From: Rhizosaccharibacter radicis
Lineage (GTDB): Bacteria > Pseudomonadota > Alphaproteobacteria > Acetobacterales > Acetobacteraceae
Length of the DNA: 64,000 bases
Direction: 5' to 3'
Assembly (NCBI GenBank): GCA_024508355.1
Contig: JAMZEJ010000006.1
Location: 248,001 to 312,000, forward strand
Both the position numbers and the translations under genes were made by a program. Shown here piece by piece: positions 1-10,016 of the stretch. The notes below the pieces were generated by a model, which worked only from the letters and a program-made list of their open reading frames with translations, was not told the origin of the DNA and ran no database searches. The stretch's first letter is position 1. Each line of letters starts with the position of its first letter.

Positions 1-1
1 G

Positions 2-865
2 CTGGACGGCGACGACGAGGCGACGCGCCGGAAGAAGGAAGCGCGACGCTGGAAGCGGATCGGTAGCGAGCTCGACCGGATGCGCAAGCAGTTCGGGGAC
101 GGTGCCCTGGGCCGTCGCCGCTCCGAGCTCACCGTGCCGCCCCAGCCGGTGGACATCTCCGCGATCGTTGCCGTGGAACGCGAGGCGGTGACGGTGCTGT
201 TCAGCCAGAAGGGCTGGGTCCGCGCCGTGAAGGGGCACGGCATCGACGCCGGCGCCCAGAAATTCAAGGAGGGCGACGGGCTTCGCCTCTCGATCGAGGC
301 CTGGACCGGCGACCGGCTGTGCCTGTTCGCGACCGGTGGCCGCGCCTTCACCATCCGGGTCGCGGACCTGCCGCGTGGCCGCGGGGACGGGCAGCCGATC
401 CGGCTGCTGGTGGAACTCGGCAACGAGGAGGACGTGGCAGCGCTGTTCGTGCTCCGCGACGGCATCCGCTACCTCGTGGCCGGCTCCGGCGGCCGCGGTC
501 TGGTGATCGAGGCGGCGGATCTGGTGGCGGAAAAGCGCACCGGCAAGCAGGTGCTCAACCTCAAGGACGGCGGCCGGGCATTACTGTGCGTCGAAGCGGT
601 CGGCGACCACGTGGCGTCGCTGGGCGAGAACCGGAAGCTGCTGGTGTTTCCTATCGAGCAGCTTGCCGTGATGAACCGCGGCGTCGGCACCACCCTGCAG
701 AAGTTCAAGGATGGCGGCCTGCGCGCCCTCCGGGTGTTCGATTCCGGGACCGGCCTGGTGTGGCAGGACGGCGCGAAGGCGCGGTCGATGACCGATCTCC
801 AGCCCTATCTCGGCAACCGTGCGGATGCGGGCCGGCTGGCGCCGAACTGGGTGCCCAGGCATTAA
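2..865 (+). CDS. parC: DNA topoisomerase IV subunit A, C-terminal part (5' end outside window)
   Basis: The reading frame is open from base 2, so this is the 3' end of a longer gene. ParC is the DNA-cleaving subunit of topoisomerase IV and decatenates daughter chromosomes. What is visible is the end of the coiled-coil/tower region (RRWKRIGSELDRMRKQFGD) followed by the C-terminal beta-pinwheel, whose blades carry the usual VAVEREAVTVLFSQKGWVRA stretch and repeated KFKEGDG / NLKDGG / KFKDGG turns. The cleavage domain with its catalytic tyrosine lies upstream of the window. GyrA has similar blades, but the SQKGW-VRA-KGH and KFKEGD signature is that of ParC in alphaproteobacteria. The gene ends with TAA. 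Confidence 0.9.
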   Translation: MDGDDEATRRKKEARRWKRIGSELDRMRKQFGDGALGRRRSELTVPPQPVDISAIVAVEREAVTVLFSQKGWVRAVKGHGIDAGAQKFKEGDGLRLSIEAWTGDRLCLFATGGRAFTIRVADLPRGRGDGQPIRLLVELGNEEDVAALFVLRDGIRYLVAGSGGRGLVIEAADLVAEKRTGKQVLNLKDGGRALLCVEAVGDHVASLGENRKLLVFPIEQLAVMNRGVGTTLQKFKDGGLRALRVFDSGTGLVWQDGAKARSMTDLQPYLGNRADAGRLAPNWVPRH

Positions 866-879
866 GGACCGGTCGGGCC

Positions 880-924
880 GCGATGTTCCGCCCCGCGATG
901 TTCCGCCTCGCGATGTTCCGCCCG
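880..924. repeat. Three tandem 15-bp direct repeats
   Basis: The unit GCGATGTTCCGCCCC occurs three times in a row, starting at 880, 895 and 910. Copies differ only in the last two bases (CC, TC, CG). The array lies in the 167-bp gap between the parC stop and the convergent bpt gene, 15 bp past the parC stop codon. Because 15 is a multiple of three, the repeat would encode RDVPP three times in one frame, but no gene there is convincing. It looks like simple tandem duplication (a small VNTR). Confidence 0.85.
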
Positions 925-1032
925 GGCGGCTCGACGACCGGCGACATCCGCCGGTCGCGATGATCGTGTCCGGGCCGGACGCCCGCTCCGCCCGGCTTGC
1001 CCCGACGAGCGGCGCGGCGCCGCGCCGCCCGC

Positions 1033-1788
1033 TCAGGGCTCCGCGCCGGCCTCGGCTCCGATCGCCGACAGGTCGAGCTCGCGCCAGGCTCCGCGGCTGA
1101 GGATCTCGCTCGGCTGGAAACGGGCCTTGTAGGCCATCTTCCGGCTTTCGGCGACCCAGTAGCCCAGATACACGTGAGGCAGGCCCTGTGCCCTGGCCCG
1201 GTCGATCAGCCAGAGGATCGCGAGCGATCCGAGCGACCGGTCGGCGGCCTCGGGTGCAAAGAAGCTGTACACCGCGGACAACCCGTCCCCGAGCCGGTCG
1301 GTGAGGCAGACCCCGATCAGGGTGTCATCGGGTTCGCGGAACTCGACCAGGAACGTGTCGATCGGCGTGTCTTCCACCATCGCCCGGTAGTCGTGGAAGG
1401 TCATGGCGGCCATGTCGCCGCTGCCGTGCCGGGCCTGCTGGTAGCGCATGAACAGCGCGAACTGCTCGGTCGTCGCGCGCGCCGGCACCTCAAAACCCTC
1501 GACGCCTGCGTTGCGCCTCGCCGTGCGGCGATGGGTGCGGCCCGGCGCGAAGCGCTGCACCGGAATGCGGATCGGCACGCAGGCGTTGCAGGACGGACAG
1601 ACCGGCGCATAGGCGATGTTGTGGGAGCGCCGGAACCCCGCTCGCGACAACCGGTCGTGCAACGACTCCGCGTCCGGCCCGCTGATCTCGGTGACGACCT
1701 TGCGCTCCACCCGCCCCGCCACATAGGGGCAGGGGAGCGGGGCGGTGGTGTAGAAGAACTGCGGGCGCTTGGGCGGCGTGTAGGTCAT
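1033..1788 (-). CDS. bpt: Bacterial arginyl/leucyl-tRNA--protein transferase (aspartate/glutamate leucyltransferase)
   Basis: This 251-aa protein belongs to the ATE/Bpt family, which adds an amino acid from aminoacyl-tRNA to N-terminal acidic residues and so marks proteins for ClpAP degradation (N-degron pathway). The N-terminus has the family pattern QFFYTTAPLPCPYVAGRVER, followed by the Cys-containing block YAPVCPSCNACVPIRIPV and the GNAT-like C-terminal half ending LGYWVAESRKMAYKARFQPSE. The chosen ATG puts the QFFYT motif at the usual distance from the start; a TTG 21 bases upstream would add seven atypical residues. It is the last gene of the minus-strand group hemB / acylase / bpt, 55 bp after the acylase. 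Bpt (leucyl) versus arginyl specificity cannot be read from sequence alone; bacterial members of this type are leucyltransferases. Confidence 0.92.
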   Translation of the reverse strand: MTYTPPKRPQFFYTTAPLPCPYVAGRVERKVVTEISGPDAESLHDRLSRAGFRRSHNIAYAPVCPSCNACVPIRIPVQRFAPGRTHRRTARRNAGVEGFEVPARATTEQFALFMRYQQARHGSGDMAAMTFHDYRAMVEDTPIDTFLVEFREPDDTLIGVCLTDRLGDGLSAVYSFFAPEAADRSLGSLAILWLIDRARAQGLPHVYLGYWVAESRKMAYKARFQPSEILSRGAWRELDLSAIGAEAGAEP

Positions 1789-1843
1789 CGGGAACCCGTT
1801 GCTCGGCAACTCGAGGCCGGAAGCGCTCTCGCCGCCACCGGCA

Positions 1844-4219
1844 TCAGGGATCGAGCTCCACTGTCGCCGAGGGCCGCTCGGGCACCTTCCCGATGGAGAT
1901 GGTAGTGCCCGCCGCCCATTTCCGCATCAAATTCCATGCGAACGGCGACAACCAGCTGCCGGACTGCCCCGGGGTGAGGATGAAGCGGCTCTTTTCCGGA
2001 TCGCCCAGGTCGTAGACCCCCCGATATGCGCCTCCGTGGGTCGCGGTGTAATCCTCCAGCGTGCCGCTGCCGCCCCGGAACAGCGTGGTGTCGTCCCCCG
2101 GCACCGGCACCTCCGCCCGCGCCAGCAGCCGCACGAGGGGGACGTTGTCCAGGAACGCGTTGGCGAACACCGCCCGGTGCGCGCGGTCCCAGCGCCAGGA
2201 GCCCGGGTCGGCGCCCTGCGTCCGCGCGACCGACGCGACGGCTTCGGCGAAAGCCCGGTGCAGCAGCGGCACGCAATCACCACCGCACCATGCGGCGCCG
2301 GTGCCCTCCAGGAACGATGCCGCGAGATCGGGCCATGCGCCGGCGGCGCCCACCGGCACATGGCCTTCGGCCTCCACCAGCGACACGAAGCGCTGGATCC
2401 ACGCGTTGAAGATGAGGGGCTGCGGCGCAGCGGCGTCCATGCGGCCGTCCCAGCCTTGCAACAGGGTCCAGGCCTTGTCCGCCATGCCCCCCGGAGGCGG
2501 GGCGACCCGCGGATCGCGCATCCAGCGCCGCATGGCGGTGGCGAACGCGCTCAAATCGTCCGCCTGCATGCGGGTGAAATCTGCCAGGGCCGGGCGCCCT
2601 CCGGTCTCCAGCAGCGCGCGGATGCGGCGTGCCCGCCAGTCTCCTGGCCAGTCCCGTCCAAGAAAGACGGGGAAGTCCGGCGGCGCGGTGCGCTCGTTGC
2701 CATTGAGCAGGTGGCCGGACGGAGGATCCCGCAGCACGGGAAGATCCGGCCCCGAGGCGAGCCCGGTCCAGTCGAACGCGCCGGACGCGCCGTCGCGCGG
2801 CAGGCTGCCGTCGCCCGCGCGGCGGACCGGTACCGCCCCGGTGGTGAACAGCGCGATGTGGTCGTGGTCGGCCACCAGGAGGTTCTGCACCGGGGTGGTG
2901 ATCATCGCGGCCGCCCGCCCGGCCGCATCCAGATCGGTGGCGGCGTCGAGGGCTGCGAGCCCGGGCGCGGCGTCCGGCTGCCTCAGGTTCAGCATGTCGG
3001 CCGCCACCACCGTCCCGCCGCCGTTCGGGCCCGGCGACAGGTCGCTGATCACCGGACCATGGCGGGTTTCCCGCACCCGCAGCATCTCGTCCGGATGACC
3101 CCGCACACGGATCCGCTCGGTGCGGACGAGGAAGGGTGCCGAGCCGTCCGGGGTGCGGTAGCGGTCCGCGCCGTCGAGCGTCTCGATGAAAAGATCCTGC
3201 GTATCGGCGCTGTTGGAGGTGAAGGTCCAGGCCAGGCGACCATTCTGCCCGATCACCAGGAACGGGGTGCCGGGCGCCGTGCTGCCCACCAGGCTCCGGT
3301 CCGGAAGGTCGATCCGCATCAGGTACCACACCGCCGGGAAACCGAGCGCCAGATGCGGGTCGCCGGCCAGCAGCGAATGCCCGGTGGCGCTGTGGGCGCC
3401 GTCCACCGCCCATTCGTCCGACGCTTCCTCCGGTCCGGTGAAGCGGGCGGGCCAGCGCGGCACCGTCCGGTCGAGCAGTGCCGCGAAGCGGAAGGGCGGG
3501 GACGGTGCGGCGTCCGCCGACGGTGCCGGCGTTCCGTCTTCCGAAGGCCAGAGCGACAGAAGCGACTGAACCGACGGCCGGGGACCGCCCTTGTTCTCGT
3601 CTAGCGCCGAGAGCCGCGCGAGCTCGGTGCGCCAGTTGCCCGAGAGCTGCAGAGCCATCAGCCGGCCCCACAGGAGGGTATCGGCCGCGCTCCAGGGCTC
3701 GGGCGGCCCGAACAGCACGAACTCTGGGGAGATGAAGCGGCCGCGATCGCGGATCGCCGCGTTCACGCCCCGGGCATACGCCTCGATCTCGGCCCGCACC
3801 GGGGCGGGTAGCGCTAGCACCGCGTTCTCCGCGATGCGCCTCAGCCCCAACGTCCGCATGGTGCGGTCGAAGGGCAGCGCGGCCGGCCCCGCGAGCTCGG
3901 ACAGGCGTCCCGACCCGGCGCGGCGCATCAGCTCCATCTGGAACATGCGGTCGCGGGCGTGGAAGAAGCCGACCGCAGCGGCGGCATCGTCGAGATCATC
4001 CGCACGGATATGCGGCACGCCGTTGCCGTCCACGACGGCCGACACCGGATGATGCAGGCCCGGTATGCGCAGCGTCGCGTGGTGCGCCGGCAGGGTGTTC
4101 CAGAGCACCGCACCGGCCGCCAGCACCGCCGCCGGCGGCAGCAGGCACGCCGCCAGAAGCGCCCGGAGCCACCGGCGGCGCCCGACGCCGGGCCGCTTCG
4201 AGAACCGGCGCCGCGTCAT
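1844..4219 (-). CDS. Penicillin acylase family Ntn-hydrolase precursor
   Basis: The 791-aa protein has an N-terminal membrane/signal segment (residues ~18-42, after RRRR-type charges), an alpha-chain region with the family block VPHIRADDLDDAAAAVGFFHARDRMFQMELMRR, a linker, and a beta chain. Members are autocatalytically cleaved so that the first residue of the beta chain, a serine, becomes the nucleophile. The best candidate is Ser267 in EEAS-DEWAVDG, followed by SATGHSLLAGDPHLAL. The usual family motif is SN-x-W; here it reads SDEW, so the residue after the nucleophile is Asp instead of Asn. Substrates of such periplasmic acylases include beta-lactam side chains and acyl-homoserine lactones; which applies cannot be told. 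It starts 5 bp after hemB and is likely co-transcribed with it. Confidence 0.85.
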   Translation of the reverse strand: MTRRRFSKRPGVGRRRWLRALLAACLLPPAAVLAAGAVLWNTLPAHHATLRIPGLHHPVSAVVDGNGVPHIRADDLDDAAAAVGFFHARDRMFQMELMRRAGSGRLSELAGPAALPFDRTMRTLGLRRIAENAVLALPAPVRAEIEAYARGVNAAIRDRGRFISPEFVLFGPPEPWSAADTLLWGRLMALQLSGNWRTELARLSALDENKGGPRPSVQSLLSLWPSEDGTPAPSADAAPSPPFRFAALLDRTVPRWPARFTGPEEASDEWAVDGAHSATGHSLLAGDPHLALGFPAVWYLMRIDLPDRSLVGSTAPGTPFLVIGQNGRLAWTFTSNSADTQDLFIETLDGADRYRTPDGSAPFLVRTERIRVRGHPDEMLRVRETRHGPVISDLSPGPNGGGTVVAADMLNLRQPDAAPGLAALDAATDLDAAGRAAAMITTPVQNLLVADHDHIALFTTGAVPVRRAGDGSLPRDGASGAFDWTGLASGPDLPVLRDPPSGHLLNGNERTAPPDFPVFLGRDWPGDWRARRIRALLETGGRPALADFTRMQADDLSAFATAMRRWMRDPRVAPPPGGMADKAWTLLQGWDGRMDAAAPQPLIFNAWIQRFVSLVEAEGHVPVGAAGAWPDLAASFLEGTGAAWCGGDCVPLLHRAFAEAVASVARTQGADPGSWRWDRAHRAVFANAFLDNVPLVRLLARAEVPVPGDDTTLFRGGSGTLEDYTATHGGAYRGVYDLGDPEKSRFILTPGQSGSWLSPFAWNLMRKWAAGTTISIGKVPERPSATVELDP

Positions 4220-4224
4220 GACGC

Positions 4225-5217
<993 letters not shown>

Positions 5218-5373
5218 CTACGCGTCGTCCTGGGGGCTTGAGCGGAAGGAAGGGGGCGCGCGTCTGATTTACGGCCGACGACCCGCCTTGCCTACCAAGT
5301 CACGATGGCACGAAGACCCCGCCGTGATAGGATTCGGTAACGAAACGAGTGGTATCCGGTTAGGACCTGGCGG

Positions 5374-6891
5374 GTGGGGAAGGGAGTGTCGCCGTTGACC
5401 GGATCGCTGTGCAGGCCGGCCGAAGCCGAAACGGGTTCCAGAAGCTTCGTGTTCCTGCTGGTCTGGTTCGCCCTGAACGCGTTGGCGACCCGGGTCTTCT
5501 GCGCCGATCCCGAAGGCTACAGCTCGTTCTGGACGGCGAGCTCGGCACTCGCGGCTGGTTTTCTCGTGCTGCCGCTGCCTCGCGCCTTGTCGCTCGCGGC
5601 CTGCTGCTTCGTGATCAACATGCTGGTCAATCGCCTGGTCGTGATGGACGCCGCCGAGGGAGCGCTCGCCAGCCTGCTCAACCCTTTCCAGGCCGTGCTC
5701 GCCGCCTGGGGGATACGCCGGTTCTGCGGGGCGACCAGCGATCTCACCCGGGTGCGGCGGCTGATTCCGTTCGCGTTCGTGGCGCTGGCATCGGCCGGCA
5801 TGGAGGCCGCCGTCGGGGTGCTGGTGGAGGTCCGCTGGCTCGGGGACACGAAGCCGGCGCCGAGTGAGTGGCTGCAATGGGTGTTCTGCGACGCCACCGG
5901 GCTGCTGGTGTCGATGCCGGTGACGATGTTGCTGGTGCGCTCGCGCTCCCGCCGCACGATCCTGCGGCTCCGGGGCGGAGCAGCCCTGCTGGCCATCGTC
6001 GCCACCGCGCTCTGCACCCTGTCGGCCTTCGCCCTGCCCCGATCCGGGCTGTTCCTGTTCCTGTTCCCATGTCTCGTGGTGCTGGCCGGCACGATCGGCA
6101 TGGCGGGGGTGTTCACCGCCATCTTCCTGGTCGCGCTCTACGCCTCGGCGATGACCGCGCACGGCATAGGACCGATCGCCGGCCTGTCCCCCGACGGCTC
6201 GCTGCTGCGGGAGGGCCTCATGCAGCCCTTCCTGGCGTCGCTGTTCCTGGCGGTGCTGCCGATCAACGCGATGCTGGGCGAGCGGCAGCGAACCGAAGCG
6301 CGCCTGCGCATCGCCAAGACGAGGCTCGAGCATCTCGCGACCCACGACACCCTAACGGGCCTGATGAACCGGCAAAGGTTCCGTCGGCGCGTGGCGGCCG
6401 TGCTCGGCCGGGGCCACCTCGCCACGGTGCTGTTTCTGGATATCGATCATTTCAAGCAGATCAACGATGGCTTCGGGCACCAGGCCGGCGATCGCCTCCT
6501 GCGCGATTTCGCCGGACGGCTGCTGCTGATCGCCGGCGAAAGCGGCTGCGCGGCGCGCCTGGGCGGCGACGAGTTCGCCCTGCTGCTGCCCGATGAACAG
6601 GGCGGGGAGGGGGCCCGCGCATTCTGCGCGGAGATGATGGACCGCTTCCGGGTTCCCTACGCAGCGCTCGGGCACAAAAGGGTCACGGTGAGCGCCGGGC
6701 TGGCATCGGGCGCGGGCGTCGCGGCCGACGCCCTGCTGCACGACGCCGACATCGCGCTCTACGAGGCGAAGGCCGGGGGCAGGGACGATGTCCGCTTCTT
6801 CAAGCAAACTCCGTCCCCGGCGGCGGGGCGACCGGCGTCGTCCGGAAACGACGGCTTGTCTGCCCGCCTCCAGGAATGTCCGGCCGCCTAG
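5374..6891 (+). CDS. MASE1-like membrane diguanylate cyclase (GGDEF)
   Basis: The 505-aa protein has about eight hydrophobic segments in residues ~24-300 and a GGDEF domain in ~315-485. The membrane part resembles MASE1 sensors (SSFWTASSALAAGFLVLPL, then WVFCDATGLLVSMPVTMLL, a variant of the D-x-x-G-L-x-x-x-P motif). The catalytic motif is intact (RLGGDEFAL, residues 397-401) with metal-binding Asp in FLDIDHFKQIND, so it should make c-di-GMP. The position of the inhibitory I-site reads ESGC, not RxxD, so product inhibition through that site is not expected. The GTG start at 5374 has a TAGGACC box seven bases upstream; an in-frame GTG lies at 5386. Its stop overlaps the convergent permease stop in a shared CTAG. 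Confidence 0.88.
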   Translation: MGKGVSPLTGSLCRPAEAETGSRSFVFLLVWFALNALATRVFCADPEGYSSFWTASSALAAGFLVLPLPRALSLAACCFVINMLVNRLVVMDAAEGALASLLNPFQAVLAAWGIRRFCGATSDLTRVRRLIPFAFVALASAGMEAAVGVLVEVRWLGDTKPAPSEWLQWVFCDATGLLVSMPVTMLLVRSRSRRTILRLRGGAALLAIVATALCTLSAFALPRSGLFLFLFPCLVVLAGTIGMAGVFTAIFLVALYASAMTAHGIGPIAGLSPDGSLLREGLMQPFLASLFLAVLPINAMLGERQRTEARLRIAKTRLEHLATHDTLTGLMNRQRFRRRVAAVLGRGHLATVLFLDIDHFKQINDGFGHQAGDRLLRDFAGRLLLIAGESGCAARLGGDEFALLLPDEQGGEGARAFCAEMMDRFRVPYAALGHKRVTVSAGLASGAGVAADALLHDADIALYEAKAGGRDDVRFFKQTPSPAAGRPASSGNDGLSARLQECPAA

Positions 6892-8354
6892 GAGCGTCCA
6901 GCGGCAAGACGGCTGTGCCGCCGGCCATAGCCGAAATACACCGCCATCCCGATCAACAGCCACACCACCAGCCGGATCCAGGTGCGCCCGTCGAGGGAGG
7001 CCATCATGGCGGAGCAGGACAGGATGCCGAGCACCGGCACCAGCACCGGCCCCCCCGGCACGCGGAAGCGTCGTTCCCGGCCCGGCTCGCGACGGCGCAG
7101 CACCATCACGCCGATGCACACGATGATGAAGGCGAGCAGGGTGCCGATCGACGTCATGTGGCCCAGTTCGCTGATGGGCAGGAACGCGCAGAGCAGGCTG
7201 GTCAGCACCATGAAGAACAGGTTGGAGCGCCAGGGAGTCTGGAAGCGCGGATGCACGGCCGAGAAGAGCCGGGGCAGCAGGCCGTCCCGCGACATGGCGA
7301 AGAACACGCGCGACTGGCCCAGCAGCAGCACCAGCAACACGGAGGTGAAGCCGCACAGGATGCCGATGGTCACCGCCAGATGCAGCCAGCCATAGGGCGT
7401 CTGGGAGATCGCGGTGGCGACGGGGGCGGGATCGCCCAGCATCTGCTTGTAGTTCAGCATGCCGGTCAGCACGAACGAGAACGCGGCATACGCCGCCGTG
7501 CACACCGCGAGGCTGCCGAGGATGCCGATCGGAAGGTCCCGGCCGGGATTGCGGGTTTCCTGCGCCGCGGTGGACACCGCGTCGAAGCCCACGAAGGCGA
7601 AGAACACCGTGCCGGCGCCGCGCATGATCCCCGACAGGCCGTAGTGACCGAAGGTCCCGTCGTTCGGCGGGATGAACGGGGTGTAGTTGGCCGCCTTCAC
7701 GAACGGGATGCCAAAGCCCACCACCGCGAGAATCACCGCGATCTTCACCAGGACGATCACCGCGTTGACCCGGGCCGACTCCGTGATCCCCCGCATCAGC
7801 AGCAGGGAAACGGCCACGATCACCACCACGGCAGGCAGGTTGACCAGCCCGGCGACGGTGGCGCCATCGGCCAGCTTCACCGTCTCGAAAGGCGACACGC
7901 AGAGCCGGGCCGGCAGGTGGATGCCGAAGCCGTCCAGCAGCTTCACCGCGTAGCTCGACCAGGCCACGGCCACGGTGGCCGCGGCGACGGCGTATTCCAG
8001 CACCAGATCCCAGCCGATGATCCAGGCCACCAGCTCGCCGAGCGCCGCATACGCGTAGCTGTAGGCGCTCCCCGCGATCGGGATCATGCCCGCCAGCTCG
8101 CTGTAGCAGAGCCCGGCGAAACCGCAGCCGATCGCGCCGATCAGATAGGACAACACCACCGCAGGCCCCGCATTCTCGGACGCGGCGATGCCGGTCAGCG
8201 AGAACAGGCCGGCGCCGATGGTGCAGCCGATGCCGAGCAGGATGAGGTTGAACGGCCCCAATGCCCGCTTCAGGCCTTCCGCTTCGGCATCCGGCTGATC
8301 GAGCGGCTTGCGTCGTCCGAGTCCGGACGGAACGATGGCGGCCATGTCGGCCAT
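6888..8354 (-). CDS. APC-family amino acid permease (cationic amino acid transporter type)
   Basis: This 488-aa, 12-segment inner-membrane transporter has the APC signature at its first helix (GIGCTIGAGLFSLTGIAA), followed by GPAVVLSYLIGAIGCGFAGLCYSELAGMIP and the helix-3 block GSAYSYAYAALGELVAWIIGWDLVLEY, which is characteristic of the YfnA/CAT branch. It lacks the long C-terminal extension of eukaryotic CATs. The ATG is preceded by AAGGAA at good spacing. It is divergent from glyA across a 234-bp gap. The exact amino acid cannot be inferred. Confidence 0.87.
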   Translation of the reverse strand: MADMAAIVPSGLGRRKPLDQPDAEAEGLKRALGPFNLILLGIGCTIGAGLFSLTGIAASENAGPAVVLSYLIGAIGCGFAGLCYSELAGMIPIAGSAYSYAYAALGELVAWIIGWDLVLEYAVAAATVAVAWSSYAVKLLDGFGIHLPARLCVSPFETVKLADGATVAGLVNLPAVVVIVAVSLLLMRGITESARVNAVIVLVKIAVILAVVGFGIPFVKAANYTPFIPPNDGTFGHYGLSGIMRGAGTVFFAFVGFDAVSTAAQETRNPGRDLPIGILGSLAVCTAAYAAFSFVLTGMLNYKQMLGDPAPVATAISQTPYGWLHLAVTIGILCGFTSVLLVLLLGQSRVFFAMSRDGLLPRLFSAVHPRFQTPWRSNLFFMVLTSLLCAFLPISELGHMTSIGTLLAFIIVCIGVMVLRRREPGRERRFRVPGGPVLVPVLGILSCSAMMASLDGRTWIRLVVWLLIGMAVYFGYGRRHSRLAAGRS

Positions 8355-8588
8355 GGAACGTTTCCTTGTCGGTGATTGGAACCGGGTCCGGGCGAGGAAG
8401 GGGCGATCGGGCCGGCTCCTGCGCGGCGGCTGGCTGGTTTGTGGGCAGCGCAGTTCCCGCGCCGGCCCGGTTCGATTAGATTAAGACACAACGAAGCCCG
8501 GCCTTGCAGCCGTCATGCCACCCGGTTCGACCGCCGCCCTCGCTCCCCGCACGGGCGGCCGCGCCATCGCCCCAGGACGCGACCGCCC
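8355..8588. other. Divergent intergenic region, permease / glyA
   Basis: This gap separates the divergent permease and glyA starts and should hold both promoters. An AT-richer patch, GATTAGATTAAG at about 8474-8485, stands out from the GC-rich surroundings and could hold a -10 element for glyA. I see no glycine or SAM riboswitch core and no clear dyad operator. Confidence 0.35.
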
Positions 8589-9914
8589 ATGCCCGACCAG
8601 CTCCCCCACCAGATCGTGCCGTCCACCGATGCCGGCGGCCTCCGTGCCTTCTTCGAGCGCAGCCTGGCCGACGCGGACCCGGCGCTGTCGGCGGCACTCG
8701 GCAAGGAGCTGGTCCGCCAGGACGATGGCATCGAGCTGATCGCCAGCGAGAACATCGTGTCGCGCGCGGTGCTGGAAGCCCAGGGCTCGGTGCTCACCAA
8801 CAAATATGCCGAGGGCTATCCCGGCCGCCGCTACTATGGCGGCTGCGCGGAGGTCGACGTCGCCGAACAGCTCGCGATCGACCGGGTGCGGCAGCTGTTC
8901 GGCGCCGCCTACGCCAACGTGCAGCCGCATTCGGGCGCCCAGGCCAACCAGGCCGTGTTCCTGGCGCTGCTCAACGCCGGCGACACCATCCTCGGCATGA
9001 GCCTCGCGTCGGGCGGCCATCTCACCCATGGCGCGGCTCCGAACCTGTCCGGCAAGTGGTTCAAGGCCGTGCAGTACGGCGTGCGGCGCGAGGACGGGCT
9101 GCTCGATTACGAGGAGCTGGAGCGCCTGGCGCGCGCGGAGAAGCCACGGCTGATCATCGCCGGCGGTTCGGCCTATCCCCGGGTGATCGATTTCGCCCGA
9201 ATCCGGCGGGTCGCGGACGAGGTCGGCGCGTTCTTCATGGTGGACATGGCGCACTTCGCCGGGCTCGTGGCCGCCGGGCTCTACCCGTCGCCGCTGCCGC
9301 ACGCCCATGTGGTGACCTCCACTACGCACAAGACCCTGCGCGGTCCCCGCGGCGGCCTGATCCTCAGCAACGATGCGGAGCTGGGCAAGAAGTTCAACTC
9401 AGCGGTGTTTCCGGGCCTCCAGGGCGGCCCGCTGATGCACGTGATCGCGGCCAAGGCGGTGGCGTTCGGCGAGGCGCTGCAGCCGTCTTTCAAGGACTAC
9501 CAGCAGGCGGTGCTCGCCAACGCGCGCACGCTGGCGGAGACCCTCGTGGAGCGCGGGTTCGACATCGTGACCGGCGGCACCGATTCCCACCTGCTGCTGG
9601 TGGATCTGCGGCCGAAGAAGGTGACCGGCAAGCTGGCGGAGGCCAGCCTCGAGCGGGCGGGCATCACCGCCAACAAGAACGCCATTCCGTTCGATCCCGA
9701 GAAGCCCGCCATCACGTCCGGCATCCGGCTCGGCAGCCCCGCCGCCACCACGCGCGGATTCGGGGTGGCGGAATTCCGCGAGGTCGGGCTGATGATCGAC
9801 GAGGTCCTGAGTGCTCTCGCCGGCTCCAACGACGGCAGCAACGAGGGGATCGAGGCGGCGGTCCACGAGCGGGTGCGCGAGCTGTGTGCCCGGTTCCCGA
9901 TCTACAACCGCTGA
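8589..9914 (+). CDS. glyA: Serine hydroxymethyltransferase
   Basis: This 441-aa PLP enzyme interconverts serine and glycine with tetrahydrofolate and is the main source of one-carbon units. Recognisable blocks are [14 protein letters not shown] near the N-terminus, the [20 protein letters not shown] loop, and the PLP lysine Lys248 in [14 protein letters not shown]. The frame stays open about 70 codons upstream, but the ATG at 8589 gives the usual N-terminus before [18 protein letters not shown] strong GC hairpin lies just after the stop. Confidence 0.97.
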   Translation: MPDQLPHQIVPSTDAGGLRAFFERSLADADPALSAALGKELVRQDDGIELIASENIVSRAVLEAQGSVLTNKYAEGYPGRRYYGGCAEVDVAEQLAIDRVRQLFGAAYANVQPHSGAQANQAVFLALLNAGDTILGMSLASGGHLTHGAAPNLSGKWFKAVQYGVRREDGLLDYEELERLARAEKPRLIIAGGSAYPRVIDFARIRRVADEVGAFFMVDMAHFAGLVAAGLYPSPLPHAHVVTSTTHKTLRGPRGGLILSNDAELGKKFNSAVFPGLQGGPLMHVIAAKAVAFGEALQPSFKDYQQAVLANARTLAETLVERGFDIVTGGTDSHLLLVDLRPKKVTGKLAEASLERAGITANKNAIPFDPEKPAITSGIRLGSPAATTRGFGVAEFREVGLMIDEVLSALAGSNDGSNEGIEAAVHERVRELCARFPIYNR

Positions 9915-9920
9915 TCGCCC

Positions 9921-9951
9921 GGCCGGGGTGGCCATCCGCCACCCCGCGGCC
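9921..9951. terminator. GC-rich hairpin between convergent glyA and deacylase genes
   Basis: GGGGTGGC (9925-9932) pairs perfectly with GCCACCCC (9938-9945) over a five-base CATCC loop, and GGCC flanks on both sides can extend the stem. No T-run follows on either strand, so if it terminates, it is a stem-driven or bidirectional structure. Confidence 0.55.
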
Positions 9952-10016
9952 TTCACCTAGCTGACGATCGCAACGCGCCGCCGGACCTGACCGGCTGCCC
10001 GCGGGCCGCGTTCCGC

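Noticed and set aside
8355..8588. Glycine or SAM riboswitch upstream of glyA
   Set aside because: No conserved riboswitch core or paired aptamer elements could be found in this interval.
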